From NCBI GenBank assembly GCA_002361175.1, contig DESG01000003.1:1-21127 (forward strand): a stretch of 21,127 nucleotides of DNA. Direction: 5' to 3'. Positions 15,079 through 21,127 of the stretch are shown here, piece by piece. The DNA comes from Lachnoclostridium sp. UBA3320. Its GTDB lineage: Bacteria > Bacillota > Clostridia > Lachnospirales > Lachnospiraceae. Below the pieces are notes generated by a model. That model did not search any database. It had not been told where the DNA came from and worked only from the letters and a program-made list of their open reading frames with translations. Every line of letters starts with the position of its first letter. Positions within the stretch are counted from its first letter, which is position 1. The translations under genes and the position numbers were made by a program.

Positions 15079-16938
15079 CTATTTTTTTCTGTTTTCAAAA
15101 TAAACAAATGAGTCTATTGCATCAAATATATCTTGAAAGGTGCTGCGTGGCGCAGCATCAATATATTTTTTTAATATTTTCTGCTCATCTTCGCCATGAT
15201 ACCGTCCATAGAAGATATCAAAAAGATTGTGGCCACGCACGTAAATTCTAAAATTTTCTATATTGTCTTTGATATCTTGTTTGTTTCTTATACGAATATT
15301 TAAAGTTCTTAACATTCTTTTTACACTGCTTAATTTAAATAGATAATCTTTATATTTCTTATATAGTATATTATAGAATTCTTCTTCATTTTTAATTACT
15401 CCAATTTCTGCCATTACAGCAGGATTTAGAAAATAGTTTTCAAATGAATAATATTTTAGTATAAGTACATTTTTGGGTTCTACATTTGGAAGATTGCCAG
15501 GGTCTTCCTTAGAACGTTGGGTGTAATAGCTGCATAATTGCCTTTTTAAGTATTTGGGGTTCTTGCCATCGCTGTCACGTATCATAAGAAACTGGTCTTT
15601 AAGATACAGTTTATTTATGTATTTAAGATTTGCATATGTTTTTATATTTGTACAGCTGTTGACAGGAATAATTGTAATGCGCTGCAAATTTCCTTCACTA
15701 TCATATATTTCAGAGTAATGTTTTTCCAAAAGAAGGGGAAGTCTGTTGCTATCCTGCTTTCCTTCAACTATAAATACAAAGCTGACATTCATCAGGTCAT
15801 TGGCTGTATATCCTAAATCATCCAAAATAATATCAATATCAGTATTTTCTTTTACAACTGTATAATAATCGCTGTCAAGTACAACTTCCTTAATCTGCCT
15901 TGTGGAGAAATTGAAAATCATATTTGGCGAATGTGTTGAAAATATTACTTGATTTTTTTTGGAAAGCCTGAACAATATTTCACTTGCAACTTTCTGTAAC
16001 TGTGGGTGAAGATAGATTTCAGGGTCTTCCATCAGTATAATACATGGAAGTGTACTGTCTTCTTCTACATATGTTTCAAGCAGCGAAAGTGCATATATGC
16101 TTTTAAGTCCTTCACCAAGCATATTTATAGAGCCAAGAGCACCCTTGCGCTCCATACTGTACACTTGTGTGTCAATTTTTAACAGTTGATCTATGTCAAA
16201 ATCCATAACATATCTTATTTCCTGTGAAGGACTTCCATTAGCGTGAAAATGTTCGTTTACTTTACTAGCAAATTCTGCCAGCTTTGTATGGAAAAGTTTA
16301 TATTGTAAAAGACGTGCAGTTTCAAAAAGGGTCAGTTCCTCTGGTGCTTTTTTATTAATCACTCCTATGCATTGAAAGCACAGGTTACATTTTTTCGCAG
16401 AGTCAAATGTACATTCATTTTCCTTAAGTGTTAAAAAAGATTCTTTATCATAGAAACTGAATACATCATTCTGCAACATCTCGAGATTTCTGCTCTGGTC
16501 TATATGATATATTTTGGGAATTATTTCTTTTATATATGGATTATGTTTAAGAAAACCATCTCTATATTGTATTGAAAAATCCGGTTTTATATAACACATA
16601 AAAGATACTATACCATTTTCAAATGACGGCAATTTTGTTTTAAATTCTTCAAGCCATTTTTCATAATTACGGGTTTTGCTTAATATACCTTTAGTATAAT
16701 AATAATGCAGGTCTTCCTCTGTAAAAGAAATTTGTAGTGATATTTCAACTGGTCTGTTTGGATTTAACAATTCATAGGAATGTAAAGGGCGAAGCCCTGC
16801 TGCTGTCAGTATTGCATCAATTACAGAAGTTTTACCAGTATTGTTTTTTCCAACAAGAATCAGAGAGTTTTCCATAGCTTTAATTTCAAGTTTGCGAATA
16901 GATTTGAAATTAACAATTTTTAAATAAACAATTTTCAT
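15079..16938 (-). CDS. OLD-family ATP-dependent nuclease-like protein (AAA ATPase plus TOPRIM)
   Basis: 619 residues. ABC-type ATPase: Walker A GKNNTGKTS (30-38), signature-like LGEGLKS (284-290), Walker B ILMEDPE (301-307) and His336 in FSTHSPN. A TOPRIM domain follows, with VEGKQDS (Glu392) and RDSDGK (Asp455, Asp457) and the typical FENYFL (499-504). This order defines OLD-family overcoming-lysogenization-defect nucleases, which cut DNA in several phage-defence settings. Oddity: an inserted cysteine motif C-x7-C-x2-C-x2-C (Cys176, 184, 187, 190) inside the ATPase, which could bind zinc or iron-sulfur. No helicase partner (GajB), reverse transcriptase or other defence gene is adjacent, so a defence role is inference. 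A weak AAGGG precedes ATG 16938. Confidence 0.85.
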   Translation of the reverse strand: MKIVYLKIVNFKSIRKLEIKAMENSLILVGKNNTGKTSVIDAILTAAGLRPLHSYELLNPNRPVEISLQISFTEEDLHYYYTKGILSKTRNYEKWLEEFKTKLPSFENGIVSFMCYIKPDFSIQYRDGFLKHNPYIKEIIPKIYHIDQSRNLEMLQNDVFSFYDKESFLTLKENECTFDSAKKCNLCFQCIGVINKKAPEELTLFETARLLQYKLFHTKLAEFASKVNEHFHANGSPSQEIRYVMDFDIDQLLKIDTQVYSMERKGALGSINMLGEGLKSIYALSLLETYVEEDSTLPCIILMEDPEIYLHPQLQKVASEILFRLSKKNQVIFSTHSPNMIFNFSTRQIKEVVLDSDYYTVVKENTDIDIILDDLGYTANDLMNVSFVFIVEGKQDSNRLPLLLEKHYSEIYDSEGNLQRITIIPVNSCTNIKTYANLKYINKLYLKDQFLMIRDSDGKNPKYLKRQLCSYYTQRSKEDPGNLPNVEPKNVLILKYYSFENYFLNPAVMAEIGVIKNEEEFYNILYKKYKDYLFKLSSVKRMLRTLNIRIRNKQDIKDNIENFRIYVRGHNLFDIFYGRYHGEDEQKILKKYIDAAPRSTFQDIFDAIDSFVYFENRKK

Positions 16939-17004
16939 AATAAAATTCCCTTTCTCATATTCTATGAATTGTGCAAGGTTTTGTTACTATACATAGACAA
17001 AAAA

Positions 17005-17568
17005 TCAGCTTTTTTTAACTGAAAATCCAAATGAGCCACATTTTTTTCCAAGTGAAAAATACGAGCCATGTGAATATGTAACAAGCCCTGAATTGTTAAG
17101 ATTAAATTTATTGTTTTTATCCATATATTTCTTATCAGCATGTACCGCTGTTACATCTGCAATAAACATATGATGCGAACCAAGTTCCTTTATTTCAGTT
17201 ACATGGCATTCAATATTAACTGGCGATTCTTTTATCATTGGACATTTTACTGTATCTGCCCTTTCTTTTAACAGATGACATGATTGCCATTTATCTGTAT
17301 CTTTTCCAGAACGAACACCACAAAAATCAGCGGCATATACTAAATTTTGGGTAGTCAAATTTATTACAAACTCACCAGAATTTTTTATTATATTATATGA
17401 ATAACGTGTTGGACGAACAGATATGTAAAGCATTGGAGGATTGGTACATATAGTGCCAGTCCATGCTACTGTTATTATATTTGAAATTCCATCTATATCA
17501 CCACAGCTCACCATTACTGCTGGTATGGGATATAGCATATTTCCAGGTTTAAAGTTAATTTTTGCCAT
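17005..17568 (-). CDS. Flavin reductase-like / FMN-binding split-barrel protein
   Basis: 187 residues, the usual size of the flavin reductase-like domain family. The N-terminal half has the FMN-binding split-barrel pattern: PAVMVSCGD, then NIITVAWTGTICTNPPMLYISVRPTRYSY (about 29-57) and SGEFVINLTT. The C-terminal half has SPVNIECHVTEIKELGSHHMFIADVTAVHAD. Such proteins bind FMN and reduce flavin or serve as redox partners in anaerobes; the substrate is unknown. AGAGGTA upstream supports ATG 17568. It is transcribed toward the OLD gene, 66 nt away, and may share its transcript. The promoter at 17631-17659 supports an independent start. Confidence 0.9.
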   Translation of the reverse strand: MAKINFKPGNMLYPIPAVMVSCGDIDGISNIITVAWTGTICTNPPMLYISVRPTRYSYNIIKNSGEFVINLTTQNLVYAADFCGVRSGKDTDKWQSCHLLKERADTVKCPMIKESPVNIECHVTEIKELGSHHMFIADVTAVHADKKYMDKNNKFNLNNSGLVTYSHGSYFSLGKKCGSFGFSVKKS

Positions 17569-17630
17569 AAGATACCTCTATTCTTCAATGTTATTTCTAC
17601 CCTTATATTAAATAGCTATTTTTCTTTTTT

Positions 17631-17659
17631 ATTATAATAGATTTTTTATAATTTGTCCA
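17631..17659 (-). promoter_or_regulatory. Promoter of the flavin reductase-like gene
   Basis: Minus strand: TGGACA (17654-17659), 17-nt spacer, perfect TATAAT (17631-17636). The leader would be about 55 nt. Confidence 0.65.
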
Positions 17660-17698
17660 AAAAACTAGTTGAAGATTGAAGAGGAAATAAAAAAGATA

Positions 17699-17727
17699 TT
17701 GCCCAATATTAGAAAATGTGTTATATT
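17699..17727 (+). promoter_or_regulatory. Promoter of the small holin-like toxin
   Basis: TTGCCC (17699-17704), 17-nt spacer, TATATT (17722-17727), with an extended TG before the -10. The 12-mer ATGTGTTATATT (17716-17727) is identical to the -10 region of the antisense promoter. A perfect 5' hairpin GTAAC-TGT-GTTAC (17739-17751) follows at the start of the mRNA. Confidence 0.75.
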
Positions 17728-17762
17728 GTCGATATGGAGTAACTGTGTTACAAGGTGGAAAG

Positions 17763-17791
17763 CCTCCCTAAACTTTACATAAGAGGGGAGG
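17763..17791 (+). promoter_or_regulatory. Shine-Dalgarno-sequestering hairpin of the toxin mRNA
   Basis: CCTCCC (17763-17768) is the exact complement of GGGAGG (17786-17791), the core of the toxin SD (GGGGAGGTGG, 9 nt before ATG 17800). Pairing across a 17-nt loop would hide the SD, as anti-SD elements do in type I toxin mRNAs. Confidence 0.7.
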
Positions 17792-17799
17792 TGGTGCAT

Positions 17800-17895
17800 A
17801 TGGATACTTACCAGATTTTAAGCCTGTTATTTTTAGGCGGTAACTTTCTTATTGCGCTGCTTACCTACATAGATAGGAATAATAAGCGAAAATAA
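17800..17895 (+). CDS. Holin-like small toxin peptide, 31 aa (type I toxin candidate)
   Basis: ATG at 17800-17802, TAA at 17893-17895. The peptide starts MDTYQILSLLFLGGNFLIAL, continues LLTYIDR and ends in NNKRK: a polar start, a single hydrophobic helix (about residues 6-22) and a basic C-terminus. This is the pattern of the putative holin-like toxins (TxpA/BsrG-like group) of Firmicutes, membrane peptides that depolarise the cell when overproduced. A very strong SD, a 5' hairpin, an anti-SD and a convergent antisense RNA over the 3' end complete the type I toxin-antitoxin layout. At 31 residues it falls below common gene-length cut-offs. I am confident the locus is real; toxicity is inferred. 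Confidence 0.82.
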   Translation: MDTYQILSLLFLGGNFLIALLTYIDRNNKRK

Positions 17896-17933
17896 ATAAG
17901 CCTACCTTGTTACTTGGCGGTACAGGCAGGCTT
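17889..17933 (-). terminator. Terminator of the antisense RNA
   Basis: Minus-strand stem AAGCCTGCC (17933-17925) with GGTAGGCTT (17906-17898), loop of 18, then a T-rich tail (17889-17897). The single imperfect pair is a G-U wobble in minus RNA and an A-C mismatch in plus RNA, showing which strand it serves. Confidence 0.7.
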
Positions 17934-17945
17934 TAAACCAATCTG

Positions 17946-17980
17946 GGAGGTCAACCCTTTGTGGGTGGTTGCTCCTTTTT
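17946..17980 (+). terminator. Terminator of the toxin mRNA
   Basis: GGAG (17946-17949) with CTCC (17972-17975) and CAACC (17952-17956) with GGTTG (17967-17971), a two-base bulge between them, then five T. It gives a toxin mRNA of about 245 nt and lies inside the region covered by the antisense RNA. Confidence 0.7.
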
Positions 17981-17988
17981 CTACGTTT

Positions 17989-18017
17989 AATATAACACAT
18001 CTGTGGGCAGGGTGCAA
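17989..18017 (-). promoter_or_regulatory. Promoter of the antisense RNA
   Basis: Minus strand: TTGCAC (18012-18017), 17-nt spacer, TATATT (17989-17994) with an extended TG. Its 12-mer ATGTGTTATATT is the same as in the convergent toxin promoter. Confidence 0.72.
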
Positions 18018-18071
18018 GAAGTTTTTTGTGTTCTCTTCAATAAATTTGGTCTACACAAACAAAAATTATTG

Positions 18072-18080
18072 TGATAAAAT
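18072..18080 (+). promoter_or_regulatory. Possible extended -10 promoter for the SbsA-Ig-like gene
   Basis: TGATAAAAT fits TGn followed by TAAAAT, one mismatch from consensus, about 35 nt before the ATG. No good -35 is seen, so confidence is low. Confidence 0.35.
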
Positions 18081-18116
18081 ATATAAAAGTGTTTCTGTAG
18101 AAAGGCAGGGGATATA

Positions 18117-18458
18117 ATGGCAAAGTATCTGGAATTTGAATCTATGACAGAGGGGCTTGAAAATAAGGTTGTGCAGAATTTAAAATTTAGAACTGGCAAT
18201 TTTATATGGAAAATAAGATTTAATGTACCCTTAGACCCTAAAACTGTCAATAACGTCAACTTATATGTTACATCTTTAAATTTAGCACCTTTAAAAACTT
18301 CTATCAGGTATAATTCTTTAGATAATGAAATAGAAATAGAACCTTTAGAGCCATATGCACAAAATGAGTCTTATATTTTAAATATAACAACAAATGTTGC
18401 TTCTCAGGCAGGCAAACATCTGCCAGAACCATTACAGGTGCAGTTTAAAATTGATTAA
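18117..18458 (+). CDS. Free-standing SbsA Ig-like (Big_5-type) domain protein, 113 aa
   Basis: The protein is essentially one domain. From about residue 28 it reads NFIWKIRFNVPLDPKTVN, then alternating strands, EIEIEPLEPYAQNESYILNI and a closing QVQFKI. This is the SbsA Ig-like (Big_5) pattern of a strand, a P-L-P motif and a Y-L-I strand. Such domains usually occur in long S-layer or secreted proteins, but here there is no signal peptide or membrane segment, so it is predicted to be cytoplasmic or exported by an unknown route. AGGGGA about 7 nt before ATG 18117 supports the start. It sits just beyond the toxin locus and converges on the FN3 protein. Its function is unknown. Confidence 0.72.
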   Translation: MAKYLEFESMTEGLENKVVQNLKFRTGNFIWKIRFNVPLDPKTVNNVNLYVTSLNLAPLKTSIRYNSLDNEIEIEPLEPYAQNESYILNITTNVASQAGKHLPEPLQVQFKID

Positions 18459-18498
18459 TGACAAGTAAATACATATTCATATTGACGCTATTTTAAAG

Positions 18499-18526
18499 AA
18501 AGAGTGCCTTATATAGGGCACTCTTT
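18499..18526. terminator. Bidirectional terminator between convergent genes
   Basis: A 10-bp stem AAAGAGTGCC (18499-18508) with GGCACTCTTT (18517-18526), plus a T-G closing pair that is a wobble on the plus strand. It lies 40 nt after the SbsA-Ig-like stop and 12 nt beyond the FN3 gene's stop on the other strand, so it can serve both. Confidence 0.75.
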
Positions 18527-18538
18527 GTATAACTTTAT

Positions 18539-20992
18539 TTATATATTTTTTAATATGGCATTTAGCTTTATAGCGACTACTCTGTCCATATGATTTAGTG
18601 CTTTAGAATTAGGAGTTGCAGATTCAAAGTTTACAAATAAATATTTGCCAGATATTGCTATTTCTTCATTTAGTGCAGGCATTGTAACTGTTTTTTTGAT
18701 ATTGCCAATCTTCATATTATCTTTACCTATATTAGAAACTTTATATATATTAAGTTCATTAGTATATCCATAAGCCCTTGATAATATCATCTTGTTTCCA
18801 TTAAATGTGACACCTTGTACAGCAGGAGGAATTGTCACAGAGGACTGTTTTGTAAGAATAATATTATTCTCTTCATCTTCTGCTACACTGTAGCTTCTAA
18901 GTGTACCATTTTCAGCAGATTCAAAACTTCCAGCCCATATCCTGTCTTTGTACCATTCTAAAAATGATGCTTTTTGTTCTAATTCATAAGTTCCTGTAAA
19001 TTGAACTGTTTTAAATACAGCATACTCTTTTGCTGCCTCATCTAGTTCATTAAAATCAATAGTACAGATTTTCTTGCCATTAGTAATCCATACATTTTCA
19101 CCATCAAATGCAATGCCACCAGCATGTGTTTTATTAGGAAGAACTATTACTGTAAGCAAGTCTTTAAATTCTTTATCCAGTACATATATTACAGAATTTT
19201 CCTCACCATAAGTATCATAAGCAGATATAAGCAAGTAATTTTTTGCAAATGTAAGTCCTTGTGGACACATAGATTTACTTTCAAAACCATCTACATTGGT
19301 TGAACGAATACCTGGTATTATATACGATTTTTCGTAATTGGCAGATTTTTTTATTATTGGTACATTTTTCCATGCATCAGAATTTACAAGTTGTTTCTTT
19401 GTTTTATAGTAGCTTGGTACTGTGGTAGTGTCAAACATTGTACGTGGAACAACATCTACAATAGATTCTTCGCTTATAAATTCTTCATTAAATGCATTGC
19501 GGTAGGCAACAACATTGTATTTATAAGTTTCTCCTATTGTAAGATTTTCATAAAGCATAGATACAGTTTTTGCGTCTTCAATAGTATCAATAAGTGAAAA
19601 ATCATCGCCATCTTGAAGATATATATAGTAACCAGCTGCTCCTGACACTTTTTTCCATGACAGGCGCAGTTTTCCATAACCTGATTTGCCATTTAGGTTT
19701 ACCTTGGCAGGAAGTGTAGATGTCTTTGCTACGTCTCCAAAATCGCTTGTGTGCTCTTCTGTATCAGCATATGTCATAATTTTGTATCGATAATTTTTTC
19801 CAGAATCTAGTCTTGTATCTGTATAAGAAGTTTCAGTTGTACTGTCTATATATTCAAATTCACCGCTTGCTCTTCTTCTATATATAATATACCCTGTGGC
19901 TGTTTCATTATAGTTCCATGTAAGATGTATTGAATTTGCTGTATTTTCACTTAATACAAGTCCTGTTGTTACATATGGTGTTGTTACAGCACGCAGTACA
20001 TCAGACGCAGGACTTTGAAGATTTGATGTGTCAAAGTAAGAACATATCATATATGAGTAAACTGTTCCAGCTGTTAGTTCTGTTTCTGAAAGCTTGTTGT
20101 CAGTAGTAATTTTGTAAAATTCAAACGGTGAATCATTGATACTTCTATATATATAGTAAGAAGTAGCAGTTGAATTTGCGTCCCATGCAAGATTTACAAC
20201 GTGACTTTCTTCACTGACAATATAAAAATTAGTAACTATTGCAGGGCAAGTATATGTTGTCAATGTATCTGAAGGGTCTCCTGTATTTGTTTCATTAAGG
20301 CAGTAAGCCTGTACAAATATATCATATTTTTCAGAGGCATTTAATCCTTCTATAGTATAAGAGTTTACAGTAGTTTCACCTGATAAAGAAAATGTATCTT
20401 CAGATGCAGCTTTATAGTATATTTTGTAAGATGCATTGTTAGAAGCATCCCACAAAAGACTTATTGCCGCATTATCTGGTGTAGGTGCAGTTCTATCTGT
20501 TACAGATAAACCTGTAACTTTATTTACAGTAGTAGATGCAAGAAAAACATCTGATGCTTTGCTATATGTTTTTACACCAAGTACTGTTTTAAAATATCGT
20601 ATCTGATATGAACATATTGTCGCTGCCTCTAAAGAAGATATAGTAAAAGTTGTGTCAACAGTTTCTACTGTATAAGATGTATCATTATAACTTATGCTTA
20701 ATTCATATCCCTCTGCATCTGGCACAGCATCCCATTTTATTGTAATATCATGTTCAGTTGCAGATAATATATAAGAAGAAGTTATCGCCGTATCAAGTGT
20801 TGTAATTGGTGGTTCTTCTGATATAGATGGTACAGGAATATCAGATTGTTCTGATTCCTGCCTTAAAAATTGATTAAGTAAATTTTGTTTAGTATCAGCT
20901 GCTTTTGAAATAGTACTACATAATGTGCAGGATAGTGATATTGCAATTACCATAATTATTCCTGCATATTTAATAATCTGTTTTTTAATCAT
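18539..20992 (-). CDS. Secreted fibronectin type III repeat protein with a propeller-like C-terminus
   Basis: 817 residues. Signal peptide at 1-32 (Lys-rich start, AGIIMVIAISLSCTLCSTIS, cleavage near SKA). After a short linker come about five FN3 domains, near 68-155, 156-247, 250-338, 339-427 and 428-516. They share the W-D/N-x-V/A and G-Y-x-I-Y-R patterns (ITIKWDAVPDAEGYELSI, LAWDANSTATSYYIYR). The C-terminal 260 residues (about 555-817) contain repeated short strands such as GGIAFDGENVWITNGKKI and VQGVTFNGNKMILSRA, typical of beta-propellers of the SMP-30/quinoprotein type; this part is inferred. No LPXTG or anchor is visible. CGGAG about 8 nt before ATG 20992 supports the start. It is probably an extracellular binding or surface protein. 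Confidence 0.82.
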   Translation of the reverse strand: MIKKQIIKYAGIIMVIAISLSCTLCSTISKAADTKQNLLNQFLRQESEQSDIPVPSISEEPPITTLDTAITSSYILSATEHDITIKWDAVPDAEGYELSISYNDTSYTVETVDTTFTISSLEAATICSYQIRYFKTVLGVKTYSKASDVFLASTTVNKVTGLSVTDRTAPTPDNAAISLLWDASNNASYKIYYKAASEDTFSLSGETTVNSYTIEGLNASEKYDIFVQAYCLNETNTGDPSDTLTTYTCPAIVTNFYIVSEESHVVNLAWDANSTATSYYIYRSINDSPFEFYKITTDNKLSETELTAGTVYSYMICSYFDTSNLQSPASDVLRAVTTPYVTTGLVLSENTANSIHLTWNYNETATGYIIYRRRASGEFEYIDSTTETSYTDTRLDSGKNYRYKIMTYADTEEHTSDFGDVAKTSTLPAKVNLNGKSGYGKLRLSWKKVSGAAGYYIYLQDGDDFSLIDTIEDAKTVSMLYENLTIGETYKYNVVAYRNAFNEEFISEESIVDVVPRTMFDTTTVPSYYKTKKQLVNSDAWKNVPIIKKSANYEKSYIIPGIRSTNVDGFESKSMCPQGLTFAKNYLLISAYDTYGEENSVIYVLDKEFKDLLTVIVLPNKTHAGGIAFDGENVWITNGKKICTIDFNELDEAAKEYAVFKTVQFTGTYELEQKASFLEWYKDRIWAGSFESAENGTLRSYSVAEDEENNIILTKQSSVTIPPAVQGVTFNGNKMILSRAYGYTNELNIYKVSNIGKDNMKIGNIKKTVTMPALNEEIAISGKYLFVNFESATPNSKALNHMDRVVAIKLNAILKNI

Positions 20993-21127
20993 GGTGTACT
21001 CCGTTCTATAAATTATTAATATACGTTTTGTATAATAAATAGCAAAAATGGCAAAATATAGTCATTTTTAAATATTGTTTAATTTGTATTTATTGACGTG
21101 GGAATATATACACCACTTTACAACTTT

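Larger units (their letters stand above)
17889..17982 (-). ncRNA. Antisense RNA antitoxin candidate
   Basis: An RNA of about 94 nt predicted from the promoter at 17989-18017 (start near 17982) to the terminator ending near 17889. It is complementary to the whole 3' UTR of the toxin mRNA and to its last two or three codons. The 18-nt loop of its hairpin faces the matching sense loop, which includes CUUG, a YUNR-type U-turn motif often used for first contact. The layout matches RatA/SR4-type antitoxin RNAs, which promote degradation of the toxin mRNA or block its translation. Not experimentally shown. Confidence 0.7.

Noticed and set aside
15079..16938. Gabija or retron defence system
   Set aside because: No GajB-type helicase or reverse transcriptase is adjacent. 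Only the OLD-type ATPase/TOPRIM part is present.
17800..17895. Prophage holin
   Set aside because: No phage genes are nearby. The peptide is very short and has the antisense and anti-SD layout of a type I toxin.
17914..18259. Two open frames (67 aa plus strand, 90 aa minus strand) around the antisense promoter
   Set aside because: Neither has an SD or a recognisable family. They cover the toxin 3' UTR, the antisense promoter or the real SbsA-Ig-like gene in other frames, so they look like chance frames.
20993..21127. Promoter of the FN3 protein gene or a further gene at the right edge
   Set aside because: Only weak, poorly spaced boxes are seen, such as a TATACA with no good -35. Nothing here is supported well enough to list.
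1..21127. CRISPR arrays, tRNA or rRNA genes, insertion sequences
   Set aside because: No regularly spaced repeats, cloverleaf-like sequences, transposase motifs or terminal repeats were found on reading.

Overview
This AT-rich window, with strong Shine-Dalgarno sites, consensus sigma-A promoters and hairpin-plus-T terminators, looks like the chromosome of an anaerobic Firmicute. The order tmk-yaaR-holB-ricT-trmN-rsmI and the protein style (Pro/Ser/Asn linkers, Ig-like and FN3 secreted proteins) suggest Clostridia, probably Lachnospiraceae. That placement is inference. No rRNA, tRNA, CRISPR array, insertion sequence or prophage was seen.

Left part (1-4341): a MATE efflux pump on the minus strand is divergent from a MarR regulator followed 27 nt later by a citrate synthase. 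The divergent region holds two consensus promoters, a palindromic candidate operator and an intrinsic terminator about 10 nt into the pump transcript, so the pump is probably controlled by both MarR and attenuation. A small Cys-containing protein of unknown function follows.

Centre (4354-13540, all minus): a nine-gene run, read from 13540 downwards: a J-domain/NTF2-like/degenerate-GGDEF fusion, a secreted Ig-like protein, tmk, yaaR, holB, ricT (yaaT), trmN6 (yabB), rsmI (yabC) and a small membrane-anchored protein, possibly YwmB-like. This is the familiar tmk-holB-rsmI block (dTMP synthesis, clamp loading, RNA methylation, RNA-maturation Y-complex) with two unusual genes at its head. Upstream lies murA with its own promoter and terminator; the terminator overlaps a promoter for the fusion gene.

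Right part (15079-21127): a standalone OLD-family ATPase/TOPRIM protein with an inserted four-cysteine motif, a flavin reductase-like protein, and a compact type I toxin-antitoxin-like locus at 17699-18017. The last encodes a 31-residue holin-like membrane peptide missed by length-limited gene finders. It has an SD-sequestering hairpin and a convergent antisense RNA of about 94 nt with its own 17-nt-spaced promoter and terminator. Both promoters share the same 12-base extended -10 core. A free single-domain SbsA-Ig-like protein and a convergent secreted FN3/propeller-like protein close the window.

The type I toxin-antitoxin locus is the best-supported system not obvious from an ordinary gene list; the J-domain/GGDEF fusion is the most unusual single protein. 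No stretch over 300 bases lacks a gene.
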